In this document: positions 38,346 through 47,667 of the stretch, piece by piece
How positions within the stretch are numbered: position 1 is the stretch's first letter
How the letters are laid out: every line of letters begins with the position of its first letter
Source of the DNA: an uncultured Pirellulaceae bacterium
Lineage (GTDB): Bacteria; Planctomycetota; Planctomycetia; Pirellulales; Pirellulaceae
Assembly (NCBI GenBank): GCA_938083195.1
Contig: CALKCK010000017.1
Location: forward strand, 1-64,000
DNA length: 64,000 bases
Reading direction: 5' to 3'
Translations under genes and position numbers: made by a program
The notes under the pieces: generated by a model
What the model was told of the DNA's origin: nothing
The model's database searches: none
The model's input: the letters and a program-made list of their open reading frames with translations, nothing else

Positions 38346-39197
38346 TTACCAGTCGAATGATGTTTCGTAATCGTACTGAATCAATTGGTTGCCAGCGTAT
38401 TCTTTAAACCATTCTTTATTCTGTTTGGTAAAGTAATTGGTCCAATCCCCCACAGAGCCCTTGCGAAGAAACGCAGAGGGTCTCTCTTCTTTAAATCCAG
38501 GTTTTAGGTGGCCGTGTATTTTAGCAGCCTTTTTCGGATCGACATCGAGAAATTTGAACAACTGGTTTCTTTCTTTGCTGACGTTGCGATGCAGATCTTC
38601 ATAACGCACGAATTTGATTTTCAATTTCGGATATAAAGATACCGCTAACTCGTCCCGTTGGAGGTGTTCGTTCCAGAAGCCTAAAGACTGCCGAAACATC
38701 TCATGGTGGCAAAGTAAGTCTTCTGGGTGTTTTTGGAAGTGCCACGGGTCGGCGCGAAAATTTTGAAGCGTTTCCTTCATTGCGGGAATTCGATCAAACA
38801 GTCGAGTCGTGCCGGGATTGTTGTAGAGGTGGAAGGCGCGGCTGACGAGCACATCCCTACCGTCCCGGATGATTGAAATATGAGGGACGTTTCTGATGGG
38901 GATAGGGATAATCGTTGATGGTGTTCGCTCGCCAATGAGTGTCGCGTTTGGTTCGGCGAAATTCTCTATGGTTTGGCGAATCATTTCTTCAAAATTGTTT
39001 CGCGCCTTCTCTTTGGCGGGTTCTGTTTGGTAGATCGGTAATTGTTCTAGATTTTGATTGAATGTCGAAACCAATTCACCCCAGTGGAATTCGCCAACCA
39101 CACTGATGGTCTCGTGACTGCTGAGCAGGCTGCCGAGCCAATTGGTGCCGGATTTCATGAATCCGCGAACGCAGAAAAAACGCTTGTTTGAGGACAT
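38346..39197 (-). CDS. Sulfotransferase-family protein
   Basis: The product has 283 residues and is soluble. The PAPS 5'-phosphosulfate loop is FMKSGTNWLGSLLSS near the N-terminus and the 3'-phosphate site is SIIRDGRDVLVSRAFHL near residue 107. It ends GDWTNYFTKQNKEWF, typical of sulfotransferase C-termini. The acceptor (glycan, lipid or small molecule) is unknown. Its presence with sulfatases elsewhere in the window fits a sulfated-polymer lifestyle, by inference only. Confidence 0.86.
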   Translation of the reverse strand: MSSNKRFFCVRGFMKSGTNWLGSLLSSHETISVVGEFHWGELVSTFNQNLEQLPIYQTEPAKEKARNNFEEMIRQTIENFAEPNATLIGERTPSTIIPIPIRNVPHISIIRDGRDVLVSRAFHLYNNPGTTRLFDRIPAMKETLQNFRADPWHFQKHPEDLLCHHEMFRQSLGFWNEHLQRDELAVSLYPKLKIKFVRYEDLHRNVSKERNQLFKFLDVDPKKAAKIHGHLKPGFKEERPSAFLRKGSVGDWTNYFTKQNKEWFKEYAGNQLIQYDYETSFDW

Positions 39198-39529
39198 TGC
39201 GGTTACATTGAAAAGAGACGTTTACCCTAATATCTTGGACAAACCTACGGCCTTCGTCAACCGCGGTTGGTGACCGACTTAAGGAGTAGTTGAGACGTTT
39301 AATCGTTTGGTGGATAGTCAGTTGAGGTGAGCCAAGGGTGTTTGTGATTTCACCATAGCAGCGGGCGGCTCAAGATTAAGTAGTCAAGAATTCCTAACCA
39401 CAATGATTGATCCGTTGATTTAGGTCTTTTTACATTTTAATTCGAGACTTGTTTTAGAAAGTGTGGAAAGTTTCCAACAGTTGCGATAGGATTTTTGAAG
39501 TAATTTTCAAATCATGGAGTAATAAAATA
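39198..39529. other. Divergent intergenic region
   Basis: It separates the sulfotransferase gene (minus) from the oxidoreductase gene (plus). GGAG at 39515-39518 is the oxidoreductase ribosome binding site. No other element was recognised. Confidence 0.35.
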
Positions 39530-40999
39530 ATGTCAGAGAAACAATCTAATCGCCGTGGGTTTTTAAAGACTTCGGCAGGTGCGTTAGCAGCTACATCGGT
39601 TTTGACGGGAACCTCGAAGGCGTCGGTGCCCGCTGGTCCAAGCGCCAATTTGCGGATCGGCTTCATTGGCCCTGGCGGACGAGGGTTTGGTGCCCATGTT
39701 AAACGAATGACTAAGCTGCAGGTCGAAGGCGAGAAAATTGAGTTGGTTGCTGTCTGTGATGTCTACAACAAGCATGCCGAACGCGCCGCAAAATATATCA
39801 AAAAGGAAACCGGGTTCGAGCCCAAGCAATACGAAGATTACATCGAGATGCTAGAAAAGGAGGATCTAGATGCAGTTTGCATTGGTACACCAGATCACTG
39901 GCATGCAAAACAAACGATTGAATGTCTTGGACGCGGGCTTCACGTTTACTGTGAAAAGCCGATGACAAAAACAGTAAATGAGGCGATTGAAGTCTTGAGG
40001 GCTTGGCAAAAGTCAGGCAAGGTCATGCAGGTCGGTGTGCAATCAACCAGTTTGCCACTATGGGCACAAGTTAATAATTTGCTCACTTCTGGAAAACTTG
40101 GCAAAGTGCTTACTTATCAGACAGAGTTTTTTCGAAACTCAGCGATGGGGCAATGGCGGTATTATGAATTAGAGCCAGAAATGAATCCCAAGAACATCAA
40201 CTGGAAAAAGTGGTTGGGCGTAGAGGAAGGATTGGCTGAATACGAGGATTTTGATCGAGCGAAATATAAACAGTGGCGACGTTTTTGGCCTTACGGTTCG
40301 GGGATGTTTACCGATTTATTTGTCCATCGAACGACCACGATGCTGAAGGCCACCGGGCTTCGGTTTCCGGGGCGGGTTTGCGGAGCGGGCGGAATTTTTC
40401 TTGAGTATGATGGTCGGGATGTGCCCGACGTAGCGACGGTAGTTGCTGATTTCAAAGAGGGTGTCCAGGGCTTGGTGACCGCCACGATGGCCTGCCAAAA
40501 CACGCCCATCAAGCAACTTATCCGGGGCCACTTTGGTTCTCTCGTGTTTGGAACCGGTGAACAGTTTGACGGGTTTGATTTTATTCCTGAACGGCCTCAG
40601 GTGACTCGTAATAGTAAACTCAAGGACGAACGGATTCAGACGGAAGTGGTAAAAGATACGACTTATGCTCACTTTAAAAACTGGGTAGAGGCCATGTATG
40701 CCGATGATCCGGCGATGTGCAACAACGATCCCTTGCTTGGTGCCGCGGCAATCACCACCGTTATTCTCGGTGCTCAAAGTTACCGTGAGGGTAAAGTGTT
40801 TTTCTTTGACGATGAAAATTATACCGTCAGCGATTCCAATCCATCGTGGGCGAAAAATTGGGAAAAAATGTCAGAGAAACGTTCCAAGCCGAACCATATC
40901 GCTGGTTGGAAGGGGGGCGATACTGGGAGTGTCTTGGAGGAGCCTGACTACATGAGCCTGGCGGGTCCTTGGGTGGATGGCAAAGAGCCTGGTTCATAG
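39530..40999 (+). CDS. Tat-exported Gfo/Idh/MocA-family oxidoreductase
   Basis: The product has 489 residues from ATG 39530. A twin-arginine signal (NRRGFLKTSAGALAATSVL) is followed by the NAD(P) Rossmann motif RIGFIGPGGRGFG, CIGTPDHWHAKQ, and the signature HVYCEKPMTKTVNEA with the catalytic-type Lys. The C-terminal domain matches planctomycete oxidoreductases that act on sugars or sugar derivatives and are exported with cofactor already bound. The frame runs back to 39461, but the Tat signal would then be buried. A terminator-like hairpin follows. Confidence 0.9.
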   Translation: MSEKQSNRRGFLKTSAGALAATSVLTGTSKASVPAGPSANLRIGFIGPGGRGFGAHVKRMTKLQVEGEKIELVAVCDVYNKHAERAAKYIKKETGFEPKQYEDYIEMLEKEDLDAVCIGTPDHWHAKQTIECLGRGLHVYCEKPMTKTVNEAIEVLRAWQKSGKVMQVGVQSTSLPLWAQVNNLLTSGKLGKVLTYQTEFFRNSAMGQWRYYELEPEMNPKNINWKKWLGVEEGLAEYEDFDRAKYKQWRRFWPYGSGMFTDLFVHRTTTMLKATGLRFPGRVCGAGGIFLEYDGRDVPDVATVVADFKEGVQGLVTATMACQNTPIKQLIRGHFGSLVFGTGEQFDGFDFIPERPQVTRNSKLKDERIQTEVVKDTTYAHFKNWVEAMYADDPAMCNNDPLLGAAAITTVILGAQSYREGKVFFFDDENYTVSDSNPSWAKNWEKMSEKRSKPNHIAGWKGGDTGSVLEEPDYMSLAGPWVDGKEPGS

Positions 41000-41049
41000 G
41001 ACAATCGTCAGTCGCATGGCTCCGTCGGTAGTTCATACTGAGGAGCAAT

Positions 41050-41113
41050 AGCCGTCAAGTTGTCTATCGGTGTTGTTAACGGCCCCGAAAGATATTACTT
41101 GGCGGCTTTTTTT
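41050..41113 (+). terminator. Terminator-like hairpin after the oxidoreductase gene
   Basis: AGCCGTCAAG (41050-41059) pairs with CTTGGCGGCT (41098-41107) with one G-T pair, followed by seven T. The loop is long (38 bases). Confidence 0.55.
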
Positions 41114-41211
41114 ATTCGAATGAAGAATGTCTACAACAGGGTTGATGTGTCCGGTCGGAGCAATCATTTGTAATTTGTTCGTCGTGGAAACCACGCAAAA
41201 GAAGTGTCAGG

Positions 41212-44200
41212 TCAATTTGTTTCCAGAGTGATTGCCATCGTGACCGGGGCTGTGTTGTCTGGCCCTTTAATCAATTGGACTGATTTGATTGGTTTATTGC
41301 GTTGAGGAATAACAGTCAGATATCGGAGTTGTTGGTTTCTGACGCCGAAGGCAAATTCAGATTTTGGAACATCGGTTCGATTAATGTAGTCGGAAAAGTG
41401 TTGTCCGTTAATTAATTGGTGGTCTTCGGATTTGCCGTCGCCGTATTTGATGCGAACGATCATTGAAACGCTCTCATCTCGGCTGTAGGGGAACGACCAG
41501 CCACCCACTCCCCCAAGCATGTGGATTGCTTTCATCCTGCCTATACAGGGGAATTCGACAGTTTTAGGCATTTTTCGACTAATGTTTCCGAGTGGTCCGA
41601 ACAGTTCGATTGCATTCGGTACGGTTCCATTTTGCGGGTTGATGAGTTGAAACGGCACCCCTTTGAAAGTTTTCGAATCCCAATTTTCAAAGATTAGTTT
41701 TTCTGCGTCGCCATTGCCAATGAACATGGGCGTGTCACTACAGATGGTTGCAATCTTACGCAATGAGACGGGGACAAACTGTCCACGCTGAGTTAGGAAT
41801 TCCAATAAGTCTGCCATGTTCTTTTTAGTGATTTGTTTTTCAAATCCTTCAGGCATAATTGATTGGGTAGAGCCTGAGAGTTCGTCAATGTCTTCTCTTA
41901 AAATTACCTGTTTTTTGCCTTTTTCATCATATAGCTCGATCGCTGTTTTGGATTCAGCTGCGAGTAATCCATTGATTAGGAGGCCGTCTAACGTGGTCAC
42001 GGTATAGCGTCGGTAATTGCCTTCAACATCACGACTTGGGTCGATGATATGGGTAAGTAATTCCTGCTTGGGGTGCACGGCCATGCCCGTTAGGTCGGGT
42101 CCGATTTCAGCCCCTTCTCCATTATGCTTGTGGCAATTAGCACATTGGTCTTTGAAGACTGTTTTTCCGACGGTTGCGTCCCCGGTTAACATTGCGACGG
42201 GCAGCATTTCAGCTAGGACTTTTTGGCGATCGGCATTTGGAAGAGCCCCACCTCGTTCGAGAAGGATTGTGGCTCTCGTCCGAATTTCGGCATTGGGGTG
42301 GCTGCTAATCGCTTGTTTTTGTTCCAGCGTGAGTTCTGAAAGTAGGAGTTTTCCATTTTCAATTAAGGATAATAGCGAATGGGTTGATTCAGGTCGTTTT
42401 AGGAAGACTGCCACAGCGGCTTTGCGAATCCTTGGCGTTAGCCCGCGGATTTTGGTGGCGAGTGCCGGTCCCACCTGTTTTGATTGGCTCAAAGCGAGGG
42501 CCTCGACAATGCCGACGCCGAGACTTGGCTCAACCTGAGAATTTAAACGATTCAAAAGTTCGCTGACAGTTTCGTCATCACTGGAGCGGAATGAGATGAG
42601 TTCCCGGGCGGCGGTCACCCTTTGATCAATGCTCAGAACGGGGTCGTCAACTGTTGCCAATAAATCCTGAGAGACTTTTGCGGCATAGTCAGCGAACTGA
42701 GTGCTGCCCCAATTTTGAGCAAGTTTGACGAGTGCTCCACGTTCGGCAGGCGGTAAGCGTTCGACCAATAATTTCAAATTCCCTTCGAGTCGCCCATCCA
42801 AAACCGGTGGCTGGTCGCTGGGCCAACCTCGTCCGAGGCCTTCAATCACGGCGTTTAAGAGAGCTGGCTCAGCGTTGCTGAGTTGACTAATCAATTCAGG
42901 TAGGGCTGCCGAGTTCCCCGCTCGCGCGTAGTGCTCGGTGACGATTTTGACGGTGTTGATCAGGCCTGCATTGGGTTCTGTAAATTCCGCAACGGATTGC
43001 AAAAATTGGGAATCGTTGGATGCAGCAGCAGCGGTAAAAGCGTCGGGTGTCCAGCGATCCTGATACTGAGCCTGTTGCTTCCACATGTTTACCAGGGCTG
43101 TTCCAGCACTTGGTGCGGGCGGCAAATCACAGAGGGCGAGTAAGGCGGCCAGACGGACTTGCGCATCGGGATCGTTTAATAAATTCAGGGTCAAAATATT
43201 ATCGGTGGACTTCCGGATTTTGGGCAACACTTGAATCGCATTTTTGCGTACACCACGTGATGGGTGGCTCAGTGCACCGAGAAGTGCTGCTTCTGCATCG
43301 GAATTGTTACCAGCGAATTGGCCAAGACCATGGAGGGTCCATAAGGCATGAATCGCGCCGACATTTAATCCAATTGGATCGACTGATTGACTGTTGACGA
43401 GTGAAATCAAGGAATTGACAACATCCGTTTGATTGCGTTCGACTAGCAGACGTTGAGCGTGTTTCCTCAAAAGCATGGTGGGGTTCGTCAGTGCTTTTAC
43501 TAGTTGTTCTGGCGTTGCGATGGCCAAGTTAACTGGTGGCTGAGTTGGTTTATCGCCATAGACTACACGGTAAATTCGCCCATGTTTTTTGTCTCGGAGA
43601 TCCGATTTATAGGCATTCCCCTTGCCTGTTTCGAATCCGCGTGGCGTTGGATTATGTTGCACGATGTAGTTGTACCAGTCGATAACCCAAACGTTGCCAT
43701 CGGGGCCAACTTCGGCCATGATTGGTGCGGTCCACTCGTCGTCACTGGCGAACAGGTTGAAAGGACTTGTCGACGTGAAATCAGTACCGTTTGGTTTAAG
43801 GATAAATGTACCAACCAAATGGCCGGTCGGTCCATTAACAAAGGCTGCACGATTCCAGTACTCCTGAGGATACGCCCGAGCTGTATAAATCGAATGTCCT
43901 GCTGCAGCGGTGTATCCTCCGTGCCAGTCTACCTGTCGAATGTTTTTAGTGATTGGGGCAAACTGATAAGAGTCGGCAATGGAGCCAAGAACCAACGAAG
44001 GTGTCCATCCGCGGACTTTTTCATAGTACCGATTGGGAATCGGCATGTAGACGCTGGGGTTACCGTTAGCGGTCGACCCGAAAATAATCCCCTCCTCACT
44101 AATCCCGAGTCCCCAAGTGTTATTGTTGGTGGATCGAACGAATTCTAGTTCCGGTCCAATCGGGTTAAAACGGAAAAATCCTTGTCGAAATCGCTGGCCT

Positions 44201-45567
44201 TTCTCCGCACTCGATACCGGCTGGGAACTGTTGTAACCTTGCATCGCCCAAATATGATTGTCGAGGCCATATTGGAAATTACTGACACCGCCATGGGTGT
44301 CTCCGAGAGTCCAGCCTGTAAAGAGGATCTTACTTTCATCCGCAATATCATCGCCATCGGTGTCTTTGAGAAATTTTGTCACTGTTCCATCTTGAACGAT
44401 TAGTCCTCCGTTTGAGAAAGTCATCGCTGTGGGAATGCTGAGGCCTTTTGCAAAAACAGTAAACCGGTCCGCTCTTCCGTCACCATCTGTATCTTCGAGG
44501 ATCCTAATTCGGTCTCGCCCTTTTCCTTTGGGCTTGAGTTCATTCGGGTAGTCCAGTGTTTCTGCGATCCAAAGCCGGCCACGGGCGTCCCAATTCATGC
44601 AGATTGGTTTTCCGCCAATGTCTGGCTCAGATGCAAATAATTCGACATGGAATCCTTTTGGGACCACAATATGTTTGAGTGATTCCTCCGGGGCCAGTGG
44701 TTTCTGCATTTTTGATTTAGCTTGCCCTTGAGTCCCCCAATTTTCGCCGGGGGTGTAGTTTGGGATTTTGTTTCCAACTGCGAGGTATTGAAATGGAGTT
44801 ACGTCGGTGCGCGGAGGATTCATCTCTGGTGTAGGAAAAGGTTTTTCCTGGATGTAGTTGGCCACTTTATTGATTTCGTCATTGCAGCTCCAGCGGATGC
44901 CCCGTTCGATAAGATTGTGAAAACCAGGGTTCCGCCAAGTGCGATAATCATGGCCCCATGCGGTATAGAAAACTTTGCCTTTACCGTGGGTTCTCACCCA
45001 GGTCCAAGGTTCTCGGCCCTCTCGATCAACTCGGTAAGATAGTACTGTTCTGTTTTTATCGTTGTGAAGATGATGAACATAGGTTTCGTCCCAGCTTTCA
45101 AAACCACCGAACCCTTCCATTAAAGGGTGGTTCGCCTCTTTGATTTCGGTTCGGAAGGTACCCGTTCCATGTTTTTGAAATTGAGCTCCCATGAGGGCAA
45201 TTAATTCTGGCGAGTTTCGAAAGCAGAAAGTTGCGCAATGCACGGGGAGGAAACCGCCGCCTTGGGAAACAAAATTAAGGAGCGATGCTTCATGCGGTTT
45301 TGAGATGTTGTCGATGTTTGCATATAGCATAACAGCGTCATATTTTGCCAAATTATCGGCCGCTAAATCATTGAGATCTTCAGTGTAGGTCAGTTGGATA
45401 CCGGCGGCTTGCATTGCTGGCTCAAGCATTTGATATCTGAGGCGCGGTTGGTGATGACCATCGTCTCCTAAAAACAAGACGTTTAATTCGTCTCCGTGTG
45501 TCAGTGGAGAAAACGACAGCAGGATCCACAGTAAGAAAGCTGCGACGGTGTAAAATCGGCGAAACAT
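41212..45567 (-). CDS. ThuA / PVC-type dehydrogenase / HEAT / cytochrome c fusion protein
   Basis: The product has 1451 residues with a signal peptide (about 1-25). Residues about 28-235 are a ThuA-like domain (VLFLGDDGHHQPRLRYQMLE, FVSQGGGFLPVHCATFCF). Residues about 290-640 form a membrane-bound-dehydrogenase-type beta-propeller (GFHVELFASEPDIGGKPICM, RIRILEDTDGDGRADRFTVF, EVGPDGNVWVIDWYN). HEAT-like repeats follow (about 660-1100), then one c-type heme site, FKDQCANCHKHNGEGAEIGP, near residue 1140. A final domain of about 200 residues has LINPQNGTVPNAIELFGPLG. It is a periplasmic redox protein, probably sugar-related; the electron acceptor is unknown. Confidence 0.88.
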   Translation of the reverse strand: MFRRFYTVAAFLLWILLSFSPLTHGDELNVLFLGDDGHHQPRLRYQMLEPAMQAAGIQLTYTEDLNDLAADNLAKYDAVMLYANIDNISKPHEASLLNFVSQGGGFLPVHCATFCFRNSPELIALMGAQFQKHGTGTFRTEIKEANHPLMEGFGGFESWDETYVHHLHNDKNRTVLSYRVDREGREPWTWVRTHGKGKVFYTAWGHDYRTWRNPGFHNLIERGIRWSCNDEINKVANYIQEKPFPTPEMNPPRTDVTPFQYLAVGNKIPNYTPGENWGTQGQAKSKMQKPLAPEESLKHIVVPKGFHVELFASEPDIGGKPICMNWDARGRLWIAETLDYPNELKPKGKGRDRIRILEDTDGDGRADRFTVFAKGLSIPTAMTFSNGGLIVQDGTVTKFLKDTDGDDIADESKILFTGWTLGDTHGGVSNFQYGLDNHIWAMQGYNSSQPVSSAEKGQRFRQGFFRFNPIGPELEFVRSTNNNTWGLGISEEGIIFGSTANGNPSVYMPIPNRYYEKVRGWTPSLVLGSIADSYQFAPITKNIRQVDWHGGYTAAAGHSIYTARAYPQEYWNRAAFVNGPTGHLVGTFILKPNGTDFTSTSPFNLFASDDEWTAPIMAEVGPDGNVWVIDWYNYIVQHNPTPRGFETGKGNAYKSDLRDKKHGRIYRVVYGDKPTQPPVNLAIATPEQLVKALTNPTMLLRKHAQRLLVERNQTDVVNSLISLVNSQSVDPIGLNVGAIHALWTLHGLGQFAGNNSDAEAALLGALSHPSRGVRKNAIQVLPKIRKSTDNILTLNLLNDPDAQVRLAALLALCDLPPAPSAGTALVNMWKQQAQYQDRWTPDAFTAAAASNDSQFLQSVAEFTEPNAGLINTVKIVTEHYARAGNSAALPELISQLSNAEPALLNAVIEGLGRGWPSDQPPVLDGRLEGNLKLLVERLPPAERGALVKLAQNWGSTQFADYAAKVSQDLLATVDDPVLSIDQRVTAARELISFRSSDDETVSELLNRLNSQVEPSLGVGIVEALALSQSKQVGPALATKIRGLTPRIRKAAVAVFLKRPESTHSLLSLIENGKLLLSELTLEQKQAISSHPNAEIRTRATILLERGGALPNADRQKVLAEMLPVAMLTGDATVGKTVFKDQCANCHKHNGEGAEIGPDLTGMAVHPKQELLTHIIDPSRDVEGNYRRYTVTTLDGLLINGLLAAESKTAIELYDEKGKKQVILREDIDELSGSTQSIMPEGFEKQITKKNMADLLEFLTQRGQFVPVSLRKIATICSDTPMFIGNGDAEKLIFENWDSKTFKGVPFQLINPQNGTVPNAIELFGPLGNISRKMPKTVEFPCIGRMKAIHMLGGVGGWSFPYSRDESVSMIVRIKYGDGKSEDHQLINGQHFSDYINRTDVPKSEFAFGVRNQQLRYLTVIPQRNKPIKSVQLIKGPDNTAPVTMAITLETN

Positions 45568-45827
45568 AAGATTACCTGTCGGGTCGAGTTAGCGCATGCG
45601 TATACCTGTTTATACTCGTTGGAATGAGCGCCGGAAAGTCTCTGTGAGTGAGCTTTTGTTTTAGTCCCAGAGAGCGGATGTCAGCGGCGAAAAGAGATTG
45701 GTTTTCGGCGCATTTATTAATGAACGTTTTTTAACGGTCGGATGCGCGGTGAAAGGTCAGGCGCCAGACCGCAAGCGACGGGGTTTCCCATCGTCGCCTG
45801 CTCGTTGATTTAGCGATCCGCCGGAAG

Positions 45828-46352
45828 TTATTGCGAGCTCATTTGTGCTGGAGTAAATAGCCCGACTTTGATGTCGTCAGCAGTGTAAATCACTTTGCCA
45901 TCGACGGCGACAGTCCCGTCTGCGATGGCCATGATAAGCTTCCGCTCGATCAGCCTTTTAATATCAATTTGGTAGGTGACTAATTTCGCGTCGGGCATGA
46001 CTTGTCCGGTAAATTTGACTTGTCCACAGCCAAGGGCGCGGCCTTTGCCGGGATTGCCTTTCCAGCCTAAGAAAAAGCCAACTAGTTGCCAAAGCGCATC
46101 GAGCCCGAGACAGCCGGGCATCACGGGATCACCGGGAAAGTGACACTGAAAGAACCAGAGGTCTGGATTAATATCCAGTTCGGCTGTGATCTGCCCTTTG
46201 TCGGCAACACCACCGGTCGCGGAGATGTTGTTAATCCTATCGAGCATCAGCATTTGACTGACCGGGAGTTGTGCGTTTCCCGGTCCAAAAAGTGAGCCGT
46301 GACCGCAGTCGATTAAATCCTGTTTCTCGTAGCTGTTTTTTTGCTCAAACAT
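45828..46352 (-). CDS. fabA: 3-hydroxydecanoyl-ACP dehydratase/isomerase
   Basis: The product has 174 residues, the usual FabA length. The hot-dog-fold active site is intact: His71 in [13 protein letters not shown] and Asp85 in [18 protein letters not shown], matching His70/Asp84 of the E. coli enzyme. FabA dehydrates 3-hydroxyacyl-ACP and isomerises trans-2- to cis-3-decenoyl-ACP, starting unsaturated fatty acid synthesis. A partner fabB is not adjacent. The gene stands alone between spacers of about 100 and 260 bases. Confidence 0.93.
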   Translation of the reverse strand: MFEQKNSYEKQDLIDCGHGSLFGPGNAQLPVSQMLMLDRINNISATGGVADKGQITAELDINPDLWFFQCHFPGDPVMPGCLGLDALWQLVGFFLGWKGNPGKGRALGCGQVKFTGQVMPDAKLVTYQIDIKRLIERKLIMAIADGTVAVDGKVIYTADDIKVGLFTPAQMSSQ

Positions 46353-46456
46353 TCAATGGCTTGGGGTATTTGGTTTGCGTAATTAAAAAGGCATTAGAAG
46401 CACGTCCGAAGCGTGTCTAGCCGTCGGCAATAAGCTAAACCATAGGATAACCAGAT

Positions 46457-47077
46457 TTATGCTGATTGAGTATCCCGAACAGGGATGAATCTTTGCCGGT
46501 CTTCCTCCCAGATTGTATAGAGCGACATCAGCGATTCTCGAATTGAGTAATTGTTTTGAATGAAGATCGATTTGAGTCGCTGCTCGTCAATTACATGGTC
46601 GGGTGAAATATGGGAAACAATATTAGAAAATATTATGAAGCTGGGGGTGATTTGGTAGATCACAGGGATCCCTTTGAAGGCTCGATGCGTGGTCAGTAGT
46701 AGTCCCCCAGCAGACGTTTGGATGAATTTCAAAAATACCTTTCGATGAAGCCATGGCATGTTTTCAATTCCATCGATCACGAATAGCGTAGATCGATTCG
46801 AATCCTGTTGGTTTTCTTGCCTGATTCCGCTTGAGACCTTGCCATCTTTGCGAATAGTGATCCGTCTGATAGCTGCAAAATTCGAAACTAAATAAGCTTC
46901 GAGAGTCATCGTTAAGGTGGTCTTGCCACATCCGTGAGGGCCAACGATTTGTCCCTGAAAGCCATTTCGTTCAAACTCAGTTAGCAGCGAATCAGGCTGC
47001 CTTGAATCTGGAAAGATAAACGACAATTTCCCTGGTTTGGTGAAGCAGGTCGAATACGGATTGCGTTCAATTTGCAT
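46457..47077 (-). CDS. P-loop ATPase of unknown role
   Basis: The product has 206 residues. Walker A is GPHGCGKTTLTMTLEAYL near residue 43 and Walker B is STLFVIDGIENMPW. There is no membrane segment. The surrounding sequence (ILLTTHRAFKGIPVIYQ style helices) does not match a family I know. It is the last gene of a three-gene minus-strand set with the two arrestin-like genes, 47 bases downstream of them. Confidence 0.62.
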   Translation of the reverse strand: MQIERNPYSTCFTKPGKLSFIFPDSRQPDSLLTEFERNGFQGQIVGPHGCGKTTLTMTLEAYLVSNFAAIRRITIRKDGKVSSGIRQENQQDSNRSTLFVIDGIENMPWLHRKVFLKFIQTSAGGLLLTTHRAFKGIPVIYQITPSFIIFSNIVSHISPDHVIDEQRLKSIFIQNNYSIRESLMSLYTIWEEDRQRFIPVRDTQSA

Positions 47078-47124
47078 AGGGGTGAAATAGCTACCTAAAT
47101 TTAGAAATAAAACACTCCGCTTTT

Positions 47125-47667
47125 TTAATCGCTGGTTGCCGTCGGGTTAGGCTCAATTTCCTCCCCAATCTTGGCAAATGATTTTGTTTCTCCAAGACTA
47201 AAAAAGCAATCATGAGTGACTTGGTTTGCATCTGGTAAAAACAACCGAACGCGGATGCACCAGCGAATTTTTAAAATATTGCCTTCATAAGTCAAAGGGC
47301 TGGCCGGCATCACGGTACTAATTCGCTGAGGTTGTTTGAAAGTATCAGGAGTCAACGCTTGCTTGGGTCGGCGTTCAAAATGGTGCACGCCGATGTCGGT
47401 GTCGCCCTTGCCTTCGGTCATCCAAATTACCGAGGTTTCAATTGCATGGATTTCGTGTTCGGGGAGTAGGTTGACAGAGTACTCGCAGCGAAGGAAATCA
47501 CCCGGTTGAAAATGGTCAACGCCATCTTCGAAACCGACCTCCAAGGTTGGGTCGGTCAGTGAACCTTCGGTTTGGTTTCCAACTGCGCCGGTGGATGTAT
47601 CGACAGGGTGAAATTTCTCTCGAGTCGAGGCCAATTTTTTGCCTGACCGGTTACTACGATTTTCCAT
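47125..47667 (-). CDS. Arrestin-like-fold soluble protein
   Basis: From ATG 47667 the product has 180 residues. A beta-sandwich character is clear from about residue 42: VDHFQPGDFLRCEYSVNLLP and LKIRWCIRVRLFLPDANQVT resemble arrestin/sporulation-control-type domains. With this start it overlaps the upstream gene by 112 bases. A start at a TTG near the upstream stop (before EVGFEDGVDHF) would remove the overlap and the polar N-terminal leader, so the true start is uncertain. Function unknown. Confidence 0.55.
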   Translation of the reverse strand: MENRSNRSGKKLASTREKFHPVDTSTGAVGNQTEGSLTDPTLEVGFEDGVDHFQPGDFLRCEYSVNLLPEHEIHAIETSVIWMTEGKGDTDIGVHHFERRPKQALTPDTFKQPQRISTVMPASPLTYEGNILKIRWCIRVRLFLPDANQVTHDCFFSLGETKSFAKIGEEIEPNPTATSD

